Below are positions 48,728 to 60,631 of a stretch of DNA of 64,000 bases, piece by piece. This DNA comes from Paramecium tetraurelia. Its lineage: Eukaryota; Ciliophora; Oligohymenophorea; Peniculida; Parameciidae. Position numbers and translations under genes: made by a program. Under the pieces are notes generated by a model that searched no databases, was not told the origin of the DNA, and was given only the letters and a program-made list of their open reading frames with translations. Every line of letters begins with the position of its first letter. The first letter of the stretch is position 1. The stretch spans positions 5,134-69,133 of the forward strand of contig NW_001799623.1 of NCBI RefSeq assembly GCF_000165425.1. The letters are read 5' to 3'.

Positions 48728-50349
48728 ATGGACGTATTTTTAATAATAATCTCCTGTATAATAGCCGTTCTGCTGCTGGGAATCAACATTTATATACTAG
48801 CCTTATATTGTCATCGTATCGCATTCATATGAATTAATTTTAGCATCTGATTCTGGATTTGGAGCTTCTTTATTTTGTAAAATATTAGTAGTACTTGGCT
48901 TCACATTGGCATGGGGACAAATCTTATTAGTATCAGCAGATATATCAGCATCTAAGTATTATGATGAATCATTTAGGGGTGTCTTTACAACCGAAGGAGA
49001 TGCAATGATGATTGTGTGGTATGTTATATATTGCACTATTCTGGGAATGGTGGCATTTTTAATCCCATGCGCTCAGTTTTATTATGAAAGTGATGAGGAT
49101 AAGCCATTAATGAAACGACTATTAGAGGTTATGTGCTATGAATTCATATTACTGGGTGTACTTTTAACCTTATTGTTGGTTGGATTTACATATCTTGGAA
49201 CCGCAAGGATACCTGTTCATACAATCACTTAGACTTTTGATAGTTAGATTTCAGCTACATTCCCAATTGTGTTGAGCAATTATGCTTTCAATTAGGTATC
49301 AAATGCTTTGCAATTAGATTGAAAGTGATACCAATGTAGAGATTTCAGTATCCTTTCCTGTGTTTTTGATGGGGTTCTTGGCATTTATTGGATGGTTTTT
49401 GTTAGTGTTGTTTGGTGGAGTTGGTCTTTCTGCACTGCCTATAGATTTAATTTAGGAATACATCAGCAGACCTAAAATAATGAAATCGTCTGAGGCTATG
49501 GAAAAAAAGATGAGATTAAAGAAATAAGCAGTTGAGTTGATATAATTTGGTTAATAAATTCAAGAGGAAGAAAAAGAGTTGGCTTTAGTAAATGGATTTA
49601 TGGCAGAAAGAAAAGTGAAAAATCAAATTAAATAAAAAGCTAAGAAGTTTTAGGCTGCAACTGAAGCACTTACAAATGAACATGAAATATTTAAAATGGA
49701 ATTAGAATATTAGAATGTCAATCCTGTGGTTTGGGTTTTCAAACTCATTTTAGGAATTATATTCATAATTTTATCTTTGTTATGGATTTTATAAATGTAT
49801 TACATTTTATTATCATAAATTAGATTGTTGTATATGCTCATTAAAATCAATGGATTCCCAGCTTATAGTTTTTTAAACAAGATGTTCATTTATTTAGAAG
49901 GAACTGTGATGTCATTTATTGGTACAATTTTATTGGCTCTCTTTACCTTGTATTTATTGGGTTGCACTTATAAGGGCAACTTGAAATTCGGACTCAGAAT
50001 TCCCTTTCTCTTTACAATATATCCAATGAAAGTGAATGAGACATTTATGAACAGTTTCCTTTTCAACGCAAATCTATTACTAATTACTTCAGTCGCTGTT
50101 ACTCAATTTAGCATACAAGCCTTTTCAGAATACACTTAAAATTCACAAATCGCTTTGATGTTCTTAGGCTAGATCTAATATTTATATTTCTTCACTTGGT
50201 TCTTTGATTATAATGTGTTTGTAATAGCACTACTTTCCTGGACTGGGATAGTTTTAATCTATTTGCTTGTACGGAAACCACCTAAGCCTTATGCATTAGT
50301 AGAAATCGAAAAAAGGAAGACCTAAGATTTTGAATTATAAAAAAAATGA
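48728..50349 (+). CDS. LMBR1-domain multi-pass membrane protein (LMBD1/LIMR-like)
   Basis: N-terminal TM MDVFLIIISCIIAVLLLGIN, an intron, then about eight more TMs (for example TILGMVAFLIPCAQFYYESD, IGWFLLVLFGGVGLSALPI). The middle has the family segment RPKIMKSSEAMEKKMRLKKQ, a cytosolic coiled loop (EEEKELALVNGFMAERKVKN) and a C-terminal TM cluster ending VRKPPKPYALVEIEKRK. LMBR1-type proteins include lysosomal cobalamin exporter LMBD1 and lipocalin receptors; the substrate here is unknown. TGA at 50347-50349. Confidence 0.82.
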
Positions 50350-50697
50350 ATAGTATAACACTGCTTAGATAATAGCTGTCTAAATTACTAAATATAATGA
50401 ATCCAATTGCAATATTATATTAAATTTCAATTTCTTCTTCATTCTATATACCTAAATGACCATCAAATGTCTGATGTAGAACTTATACACTGTGTGTTTT
50501 ATGCAAATATTCGTATGAAATTAAGGGTACAAATTTATTTATAAATTTTAGTACCTCAACTGAATTAATAAATTTTCCTTTTGTAATAATACATAATGGA
50601 GAATAAATAATTTTAGTTGTGATTTATATATAAATTTCCCAAATAATTCTAGCAATAGATGTTGAGAATCTAATATAAAAATTCAGATATTAAAAAA
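50350..50697. other. 348-bp same-strand spacer
   Basis: Between the LMBR1 stop and the MAST-like kinase start. AT-rich; nothing else seen. Confidence 0.45.
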
Positions 50698-53417
50698 ATG
50701 AAAAATTAGAATAAATTAGAGACTCTTTCTATATATCCCAACGATAGTGATTCTTAAGAGATATATCCCTTATATGACATAGAGATAGCAAGAATTTTTG
50801 ACACCGAAGACTTTTTATAATAAACATTGTACACTATAATTCGACAATGCTATGGGTATAGGAATTTAACAAGGATGTGGCCTAAATTATCATAATAATA
50901 GTTAACTAAAGGTAAGTATGAGAACTATTATCAAAAAATAATCAATAATCGAATTTCGAGATTTCCCTAATTAAATTTATAAGGCATTCAATAGATAGAA
51001 GGGAAGCGCTATAAGATAGTATTATATTCAGAATTGATGTTCAAATTGCATCCTTAAAAAATGTTATGTTGCATTTGTGAAAAAGAAATATTACTTAGCA
51101 TTGTTGAGGAGCATTCTTAATTGTGTCTTAAAAAACACATGCTAAACAAGGACATTTACGCATTGTAGGATAAGATTTAGGAGTTATCGGAGGAAATTAA
51201 CAATAAGGAGATTGAACTTATAACTAAAATAAATTTGTATAGTAAATAAAGGATGTCAGAGAAAAATTTAAGCCATTAAAACAGTCCAGTAATGAGCAGA
51301 AGCAAATAACAAATTACTCTTTCAAAGTTTGCTCAATAGAGTGATTAGAGATAAAGAGGAATTTAAAGAGCAAAAACCATTAACATTTCAGAAGACAATA
51401 GCATTAGTGAGTTCCCAACATTTCATTAAAGAAAGCCAGGTAGGAATTTCACTCGCTTGGAGTCGTCTATGAGCATGAGTCCAGATAGCCAAAAATAAAT
51501 AAAATGTGCTATATCTTTACTGAAAGTCACTCAACAATATTGCTAAAAAATATTAAAATAGGATAATTCATTTGGTTTAGACATAGATGCCAAATTTTAA
51601 TCTTTGATCAAATTAGGATTACCTGAGATTAACCATTTGAGCGATGTAAGCGAATTAATGAAGAGATCCTTAAGTTTAATTACACAACGATTGGAATTAA
51701 ATAAGTAAGTCAATAAGATTGATGCTGCTTAAGTATAATTGTAATGTGGATCTATTGAAAAATTAAAGAAAATCTTCCAAAAAGGATTATCAAACTCTTA
51801 TAAATAAGCAGGAACCTCATTAATTAGTAGAAATAAAAAAGGAGTTAATACTGGAGGCAAAGTGAGAATTATGGATTTAGTGAAACCTCTTAAATCTAAA
51901 TTCAATCAAAGATAGTTTAAGGAGGATTAGGAAGAATGTTTATATCAACATTAATAAACTCCAATTTAAGAATAGAAAATTGATTCTTTAGAATTCATCA
52001 CGTTTTCTCCTTCTGAAGAGAATGTAAATTAGAATACAAACAAATAATAATAATTAAACATTCACATTTATTCTCAATAAGAAGATGATGACAGTGATGA
52101 TGTTCAATAGAATCTGTTCATTAGAGGGTATTATTCTGATTCTGGAATCACATTGCGGATTCCATAATATACTAAAAAGATGTAATTTATTTTATAATAT
52201 CATTAATTCTAGAATGACAGTAGGATTAAAAGATTTTGAATTTTAAGAGGTATTAGGAGTGGGAGCATATGGAGCTGTTTGGAAGGTTAGAAAATTAAAA
52301 ACTAATGATGTTTATGCTATGAAAGTGATTGACACTCAATAATAATCTAGTCAGAACTTTTTAGAAACCCTTAAGGCTGAAAGTACTATCTTTTCAGTTC
52401 TTGAAGGAGATTTCGTTGCAAAAGCTTACTATTCCTTTAGTCATTCAGATTGTTTATTTTATGTCCTGGAATATGTAAAAGGAGGCGATTTTGATAAGAT
52501 TCTTAGAAAATATGGTGCCTTGGATGAACCAATTGCCAAATTCTACATTGGAGAATTGCTCTTGGCCATTGAGGCTTTACACAAAAAGCAAATCATTCAC
52601 AGAGATTTGAAACCACAAAATATATTGATAGATGGGAAAGGTCACCTAAAATTAACTGATTTTGGATTGTCGGAGATAGGAATGAAATTATACATGTAGC
52701 ATTCTGAACCTAGCCAAGCTCTTAAATTACAATAATAATTGGATAATAACATTAAGGATTTGGTAAGCAGCGAGCCAAAGTCTCCAAGATTTGATCATTG
52801 CATTTCAATTAAGGCCAGCAATCATAATAAACATAGAGTTGTTGGCACTCCAGATTACATAGCTCCTGAAGTAATTAGAGGAGAATCTATAAGCAACGAA
52901 TCCCTTGATCAATGGAGTTTAGGTGTAATCACTTATGAATTCTTGGTGGGTATCCCTCCTTTTAATGATGATACCCCAGAGAAGATCTTTGAAAATATCT
53001 TACAAAGGAACATTACCTGGCCAGAAATTGGAGATGGAGAAAATTAATTGAGTTTAAATGCATAGGACTTTATTGAGAGATTATTGGATCCTAATTATAA
53101 GACAAGGATGACAGTTGAAGAAGCCAAAAAACATCCCTTTTTTAAGGGTTGTAAATTTATTTCCTATTTTAGATATCAATTTCGATACACTTCGTAAATA
53201 ACCAGCTCCAATCATACCAGATAATGCACCTGACGATCAACCTTTATTATTAATAAAGAAATAGAGAGAGAAAGAAAAATTAACAAAACTACTTCGTGAT
53301 ACTTCTAGCGAAAACTCTACCATTTCAAAACTAGGCGTAGATAACTTATTAAGGCTTGATTTACTTGTAGAAATGAACTAATAAAAGGCTCATTAACTAA
53401 GAAAAAAATATCATTGA
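50698..53417 (+). CDS. MAST/IRE-type AGC kinase with N-terminal zinc finger
   Basis: About 900 residues. The N-terminal region has CCICEKEILLSIVEEHSQLC, a CxxC...HxxxC motif that resembles the zinc finger of plant IRE/IREH1 kinases. A Ser-rich linker follows, then the kinase: FQEVLGVGAYGAVWKVRK, YAMKVIDT, HRDLKPQNILIDG and LTDFGLSE. After DFG there is an insert of about 60 residues before VVGTPDYIAPEVIRGE, the long activation-loop insert typical of MAST/Greatwall/Rim15/IRE kinases. The tail (FDTLRKQPAPIIPDNAPDD) fits the AGC C-terminal extension. Introns near 53148 and elsewhere. TGA at 53415-53417. Confidence 0.87.
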
Positions 53418-53808
53418 AGTGTTGACAAATTTCTACATAATTGTTTTAAAGTGTTTAATTTAGTGTATTTAAATTAATTATTTGATAACTTATAAACTAA
53501 TTAAATATATGAGTTCTGAACATTTGGTCTTAATACATTACTGTTGTAAAATCTTAAAAGTATCGGCAATATTATAAAAGTAAAAATCTAATTACAAAAC
53601 AGGAGATGTAAATATTAACATAATCTAATTTTTTTTAATAGAATGAAAATCTAGACACTTAGAAAACAATTTATTCATTTAGATTCCATACTGTAATTTA
53701 AATAGTGTGCTATATATAATTAATTTTCTATAATATCATTATATTAGAATAATTAAGTATTTTATCCAATAAATCTTACCTTTGTGAAATTATTTTTATA
53801 CTTTAAAC
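53418..53808. other. 391-bp AT-rich spacer
   Basis: No supported coding sequence or RNA; low-complexity A/T. Confidence 0.45.
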
Positions 53809-54033
53809 ATGTATAAACTGAATGCGAAGAATAGATATGCATTAGATTTAGATATTATTTCTATCAATTGTGATAAATGGATATTGCATAAATGCTTTAA
53901 TCTAGATAAATGTATAAAAGGATAGATTTTAAGATTCTAAGATAAATACTAATTATTGTTCTTATCTTTTTTAATAATAAAATAAAAATTGAAAATAAGA
54001 TGTAAATAACAATTGTCTAGTTTATATTTTTGA
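53809..54033 (+). CDS. Small orphan ORF (74 aa)
   Basis: Uninterrupted frame under the ciliate code from ATG to TGA: MYKLNAKNRYALDLDIISIN, then CDKWILHKCFNLDKC and a Leu/Lys-rich end. Three spaced Cys. It ends 6 bp before the convergent coiled-coil gene, the same tight spacing as for real genes here, but length and composition could also arise by chance. Confidence 0.25.
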
Positions 54034-54039
54034 TTCAAT

Positions 54040-55190
54040 TCAATTCAATTTGCATAGTATCTAAAAATTAAAAAGTATCTAATTATTCCAAGTCTTATTG
54101 ATACAAAATGATACTTTTGATAGCCTCCTACATCTCCGAAAATGTTAGATTTCCTATTTAAGTAATCATATTGAATTGAACTAATTTCTCTATAATTTTT
54201 TTGTAAATTGATTCTAAAATGACCTCCTGTTTTAAAAGAGTGTAACTGATTTTGACATTAGCAATATAATTCTTATAATTTTCCAAGTATTATTTATTTT
54301 AAACTCTATTCTAAGAAGTGCATATGACTTAGGCTTCTGATTTTTCCTTGTCAATTATAATTAATGCTGAGACTGCCTCATAAGTTTTTAAAATTATAGC
54401 ATACTGGAATTACATCAAAACTTCCTCACTCATATTGTTTCTATCTTCATGGCATACAATGACTGGGCAATTTTGATGAGATTCTAAAATGATAAATTAA
54501 TTATCAATTCTACTTAAATAATTGATTGATTAACCCAGCAATTATACAAATCGACTTAGTAATTATGTGCTTGGATCCAGTATTTGATTCTTATCTTTGT
54601 TATTGATTGTTAGATAGTAATTCAAGTAGTCCTCTTCTAATTCCAATATTTCAAATCTTTCTTCAATTTTCTTCAAGTCTTTTAAATCGTTTTCGAATGT
54701 AGTATAATCTTCCAATTTTTTAGTTAGGGTAGCATATTCCTGATAAACTTAAAAATAATACTTGTAGAAGATTCTGAGTTCCTGATTGAGGTAAATGATC
54801 TAAATTGATTTCCTTCACTTTTTTTCTCATTTCATAGTATTCTGCCAAAGAGGATTAATAATCTTCTATCATTTCTTTAAAGCTCTCCTTTAATTTGAAA
54901 TAGGATTGTAGATCCTCCTCAATGTCTTACAATTTTTGCTAGAGCTTTTGGCTTTACTCAAATTTTTCCTTTAATTAATTAGACTAATCCAATATTTTCT
55001 ATAATGACTCGGTCACATCCTTAATTCTATCTCCAACTTGGAGTAATTTGTGGTAATTAAATTAAAGAAGTGATTATAAATCCTATTGGATGCTTTCTTT
55101 AGAATGAATGTTGCTCCTGTTGTGGAATTGATGTGGGTGGTGCTGGTATTATTGCATTAGATATGTACAGTCGATTTAGAAGTATGCCAT
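54040..55190 (-). CDS. Coiled-coil protein, unidentified
   Basis: MAYFQIDCTYLMQQYQHHPH, then LLQVGDRIKDVTESLQKILD and long helices (EDLQSYFKLKESFKEMIEDY, YYEMRKKVKEI). After a 22-nt intron near 54750 the frame continues as KKLEDYTTFENDLKDLKKIE to a C-terminal FQFLDTMQIELN and TGA. About 370 residues, mostly helical. Could be a cytoskeletal, nuclear-pore or tethering coiled coil; not recognised. Confidence 0.6.
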
Positions 55191-55390
55191 TTAATTGAAA
55201 AATAAAATATTAAAAAGGAAGCGAATTCAATTTGAGCCTGATTAGGGCTATGTTTTCATAGAAATAAATTTTTTATATAAATTTGTTAAAGCCTAATAAA
55301 ATTAATAATACAAGATATTATGACAGGATATTGTATATTATTATAAATTTATGTTAAAATAATCTTTCTAAATCTATAAATAAATTAAAT

Positions 55391-58300
55391 ATGCTTAGAT
55401 TCATAGCAAGAAATCTCAATAATGTTTATAAATTTTCCGAATTGTAAAAGTTCGGAGCCTCTTTTCTTGGTTCTGGAAACGCTGAGTATTTGGAAAATCT
55501 ATTTGATTAATGGTATTTGGACAATAAATCAGTCCCTGCCACTTGGGATGCATATTTCAGACAAGTTCTGGAAACGAATAATTTTGATTTCACTCCTGAA
55601 CCTTAGAAGGGTTAAGCAGTTTCAGCTAGATTGGATGTATGAATAATCTATAAACCACTAGGGGTAATCGGGATTAAGGAAATTACTGAGTGATCACTTT
55701 AGAGTGTTGTTGCTAATAAACAAATACAGACATAGAGGACATGAGAAGTCATAGGTGGATCCATTGGATTTAGAGCACATTTAGTAAATAGGCAAGGTGA
55801 AAGGATATACTAAATTGGATTATCGTGAATTTTTCGCAGAAGAGGATTTGGACAGAGAATTTTATATACACGCTGTAGGAAGCACAGGAATAACAAAGGA
55901 CAAATAAAGTAAGGGATTTCAATAGTAATTAGTGATGAAACTGAGAGACCTAATAAATTATTTAGAAAAGGCCTATTGCGGAAAAATATCATATGAGTAT
56001 ATGCACATTCAATCAAACGAGGAAAGAGATTGGTTTAGACATCAAATAGAGAAATATGATGAATTTATGCCGAGTAAAGAGTAGAAATTGAAGACTTTTG
56101 AGAGGTATAGATTAGTTTGACCATAACAAATAGATTAGGGTAGGAGCATGCATTTAGTACATTTTTGTAGAAGAAATTCAATACATCAAAGAGATTTGGA
56201 ATAGAAGGATGTGATTCTATGATTTCTGGGTTGTAATCTTTGATAGATGAAGCAGCAAGTGCAGGGGCAGAACATGTAGTATTTGGAATGGCACATAGAG
56301 GAAGATTAAATACTCTTTACAATGTGTTTTAGAAATCAGCAGAAGAAATCATGGTTGAATTCTAGGATTTGAAGAGTACATTTAATGAAGATATTTGGGG
56401 TAATTCTGGAGATGTGAAATATCATTTGGGTTCAGTTCATAATGTGCTATTTGGAGATAAGAAATTAAGATTGGAAATGTTGCCTAATCCATCTCATTTA
56501 GAAACTGTGGATCCTTGTGTTTATGGAAAGGTCAGGGCTATCTAGGATTATTTCTAAGATTCAAAGAGAGAAAAGGCTTTTGGAGTATTGATTCATGGAG
56601 ATGCTGCCGTTTCAGGTTAAGGAATAGTTTATGAAGCATTACAAATGGCAGATTTAGAAGGTTATAAGTCTGGTGGTATCATACATGTGGTATCCAACAA
56701 TTAAATTGGATTCACTACTGTTCCTAAGGACAGCAGATCTGGATTGTATTGCACAGATATTGCTCATGCTATTTAAGCACCAGTCATTCATGTCAATGCT
56801 GATGAACCTGAACTAGTTGACAAAGTGTTTAAGATTGCGACTGAATACAGATACAAATTTAAGAGAGACATTTTTATTGATTTAGTTGGATATAGAAGAT
56901 ATGGACATAATGAGTAAGATCAGCCTAAATTCACTTAACCTATTATGTATGAGAAGATTGACAAGACTCCTCCTGTTTTTATTAAATATAGTGACAAATT
57001 GATTGCTCAAGGTATCGTGACCAAAGAACAAGTGGACACTTTGATGAAGACTCATGAAGACAATCTTGAACTGGCTTATCAGAAATCTAGAAAAATGGAT
57101 TACAATCTCAAGGATTGGCAACCAGTGCCATGGGAAATGATCAAGGTTCCAGTCCTTTGGGGAAGAATCAAAGATACCGGTGTTCCTTTGAATGTGTTAA
57201 AAACATTAGGGGAAAAAATCAATAAGATACCTAATGAATTCCATGCTCATCCTTAGATCAGAAAATTTTATGAAGAGAGATTGTCATGGATTCAAAAAGA
57301 TCAACCTATTGATTTTGCTACTGCTGAAGCTTTGGCATTTGGAACTCTTCTTCATGAGGGATTCAATCTAAGACTGTCCGGAGAGGATGTTTAAAGGGCA
57401 ACTTTCTCTCACAGACATGCCGTTATACATGATTAAAAGGATCCTAACGGTTAAGATTATGTCCCATTGCATAATGCTATTCCCAAGGGATAAGAACAAA
57501 GACTCAGTATTTACAATTCTCATTTATCTGAATATGGAGTTCTTGGGTTCGATTATGGTTACTCTATCACAAATCCAAATACGTTAGTGTTGTGGGAGGC
57601 ATAATTTGGTGATTTTGCAAATGGAGCATAAATTATTATTGATAATTATATAGCAAGTGCAGAATCCAAATGGGATGTCGATAGTGGATTGGTTATGTTG
57701 TTACCAAATGGTATGGATGGACAAGGTCCAGAACATAGTTCAGGGAGAGTTGAAAGATTTTTGTAGTTGAGTGATGATGACCCTGCCGTTTTTGAAAAAA
57801 ATCTCGGAGGTAATCTAATTATTTATATCTACTAGTCAGATTAACTAGATAGATGAGAAATTCAAATATGCAAATTGTGTAATGCACTACTCCTGCCAAT
57901 TACTTCCATGCTCTCAGAAGACAATTAAGAAGAGATTTCAGAAAACCTTTGATTGCCATGACGTCCAAAAGACTTTTAAGATTGCAAGCAGCCAAATCTA
58001 AACTTACTGAACTTACTACTCAATTCAATCAAGTTTATGATGAAGCTCTTCCTGAATTCCTTGTTCAACCCAATTAAGTCAAAAGAGTTATATTATGCTC
58101 AGGATAAATTTATTATGATTTACTCAAAAAAAGAGAAGACCTCAAACAAAATGTAATTCTATTTCATTTATTTTCCTTAGAATGTTGCTATTCTCAGAAT
58201 TGAACAGTTGGCTCCATTCCCTTATGAGTTCTTATAAAAAATCATTGGCAAATACAATCAAGCAGAATTCGTCTGGGTCTAAGAAGAACATATGAATTAT

Positions 58301-58477
58301 GGTCCTTGGGCATTTGTCAGACCAAGAATCTAAAGTGTACTAGCCAAGACTACAAATATTTCTAATTCACCTATCCAGTATATTGGCAGAAGACCAAGTG
58401 GATCACCAGCTACTGGTTTTCATTAATTGCATGATAAGGAAATCTAGACCCTTTTATAGAAGGCCTTTGAAATTTGA
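55391..58477 (+). CDS. OGDH: 2-Oxoglutarate dehydrogenase E1 component
   Basis: Mitochondrial TCA-cycle E1 (ThDP-dependent). [20 protein letters not shown] as presequence-like N-terminus, [20 protein letters not shown] (the E2-binding N-terminal block), [68 protein letters not shown], and at the C-terminus [20 protein letters not shown]. Introns at about 55642 (25 nt), 56104 (35 nt), 57810 (26 nt) and 58152 (about 28 nt). Gln at TAA/TAG positions in conserved blocks directly supports the ciliate code. TGA at 58475-58477. Confidence 0.95.
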
Positions 58478-58592
58478 TCAATTATGTTATTATTCAATTC
58501 TTGTATTTTATTTTTCGATATTTATCAATCCACTAAATCACTTAAATGAAATATCAAAGACAAAAAAGCATTCCATAATTTTATTATTTTTA

Positions 58593-60565
58593 ATGCTAAC
58601 AGAAGATGTTGTATTCTACTCAATTGCTACTACCATCCTTTTCATCTATGTCGTCTATTTGATATGGGAATATTCAGCAAAGGATGTGCCCTTATACATC
58701 AAGATTTTAACCTTCATTTCTTGGATGTTGACCTTTTCAATTGTGTTAGTCTTACCAATTGACATTGCCAATGTTATTATAAGATTTTAAGATTTTAGTC
58801 GACCAAATAGCTCAATGAGGAGTAGTAACAAGAGACCATGGGGAATATCAAAATATTATGGAGAATTATGTATTGGGGGAATTTCTTCTTGGCTTGGTAA
58901 AATTTGTATTTATACAGGTTGGTCTTACCATTTTTTTAAGATTATGAAAGCTCTGGAGATTTTGATATCCGAGGCAAAATTCGATACTCTTTGAAAAAAA
59001 ATTTAACAATATATGGAGTAGGAACAGTGATAATTGTTGGACTGGCCATCTATTTATTGATTAAGGACAATTTTGATTCAGCTCATGTTGAAGGGGTTTT
59101 GATTGGTGTGAGCAACTTTTTGTAAGCGATCTTTATTAATCATCTAGTGGATTGCTTTTGGTTGTCATCCTATTGGGATAAGGCTTAGTAGCAATTCCAA
59201 AATTATACTACAGAGAACATAAAGAGGAAGAAGTCTTGGAATAATGCTATTAATAGGCTGTCCTATTGGATGAATAGAGAACTGAGAAAACCTACGAGCT
59301 CGAAGACATTTGTAGGGTTGTAATATATTCAAAATAACTAGACTCTTCAACTGTTGCAGAATGAATATTCTGACAGCGAATTCAGTCGATATTTGATGAT
59401 CATTCTACAAAGGATTCCTTAAGAATTTCAAAAGACCATCAGGCAAACTCTGTAAAAGTATAATGCTTCCAACATACCTGATAAATACAAGCCATTGAAT
59501 CTAGAAGTCTTGGCTTCGATACACAAATATGTAAAATGCCTTATGTTTGATTTACAAAGAATTCAAACTAAACTAAATATTGTTAATTAGAAGGCATTGA
59601 AGTTCGAAAGGAAGGACCTAGCAGATGATGAGACATAGTTCGAAACCAAGTGGTCTAAGATGATTTATAAGATTTCTATCATTTGGAATCTAAAGCTCAG
59701 GAAATATTACTGTGTGATTTTGGCCATAACCTATGCACTTCTTAGTTTATTCATACTATTTTGCGAGATGATTACTTTTGTTGCCAAAACAAACAAGAAT
59801 TTGAATCCCTATTACTTATTATTGTCCTCCATCAATAGGTATTATTTAACAGAACTTGTTTTGCTCTTGCCTTTGCTTTACATGATGTTTTGCACCTATT
59901 ATGGTTTATTTGCAATGAAAATATCAGGGCTAATTTCATTTAACAAACATCATCATACAGATGCAGCCAGCCTCATGTTTGGGTCCATGTATTGATATTT
60001 TATAATTTTTGCAAGTAACTTTGCTAGAGTAAGTTTCCCCTTGTGTTTCAATTTCATTCAAATTACAGAGATTTTGGAAGATTAAGCAACTTCCTTTAGT
60101 GAGACCGTAGGTAATCTGGCAGAATCTCTTTTTGTATAGAGTTACAAGACAATACTTCCTTTGATGCTATTGATTATGTGCTTTTTCAATTTATTCAATA
60201 TTGGAGATAAGTTAATGAGGACTATAGGTTTAGGACAATATGCTTAACAGGAGAGAATATCTGGAATGAGTTTAGAAGGCAAAAAAATCATAGAAAAGGG
60301 TATATTATATACATAAGAATATAAATAGAGAGAGAATAGAGGAAGAAGAACAATCTTAATGAGAGCAATTCTCAGATAGTATTTTAAGAATTGTAAATAA
60401 TGCCAAAAAGTAAAATTCAGGATGAGGAAGAAACTTAAAGAAAGAACTCAAATTAAGGAATAAGAAATTTTGATTAAATTCTAAGTATTTGAATTATTAT
60501 TATTGTTACTTGTAATTTAATATATGGACTCTATTTGGTTAGATTTTTCAGTTAACAATAATTGA
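58593..60565 (+). CDS. LMBRD2: LMBR1-domain protein, LMBRD2-like
   Basis: N-terminal TMs: MLTEDVVFYSIATTILFIYV, then VPLYIKILTFISWMLTFSIV and LVLPIDIANV, the LMBRD2-type LPLDV turn. Further TM helices follow (ILTFISW..., LLALIYALLSLFILF region) with a long cytosolic loop rich in Lys/Glu/Tyr (NRELRKPTSSKTF; ADDETQFETKWSK), and the C-terminal TM pair SSINRYYLTELVLLLPLLYM and MFCTYYGLFAMKI. It ends in a charged cytosolic tail and TGA at 60563-60565. Second LMBR1-family gene of the window. In animals LMBRD2 is linked to endosomal receptor trafficking. Exon joins near 58880 are tentative. Confidence 0.78.
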
Positions 60566-60631
60566 GATATGGAGGTGTTTCTTGAGTACACTGAATTTAT
60601 TTTGTATTATAATTCTTATAAATTGAAAAAT

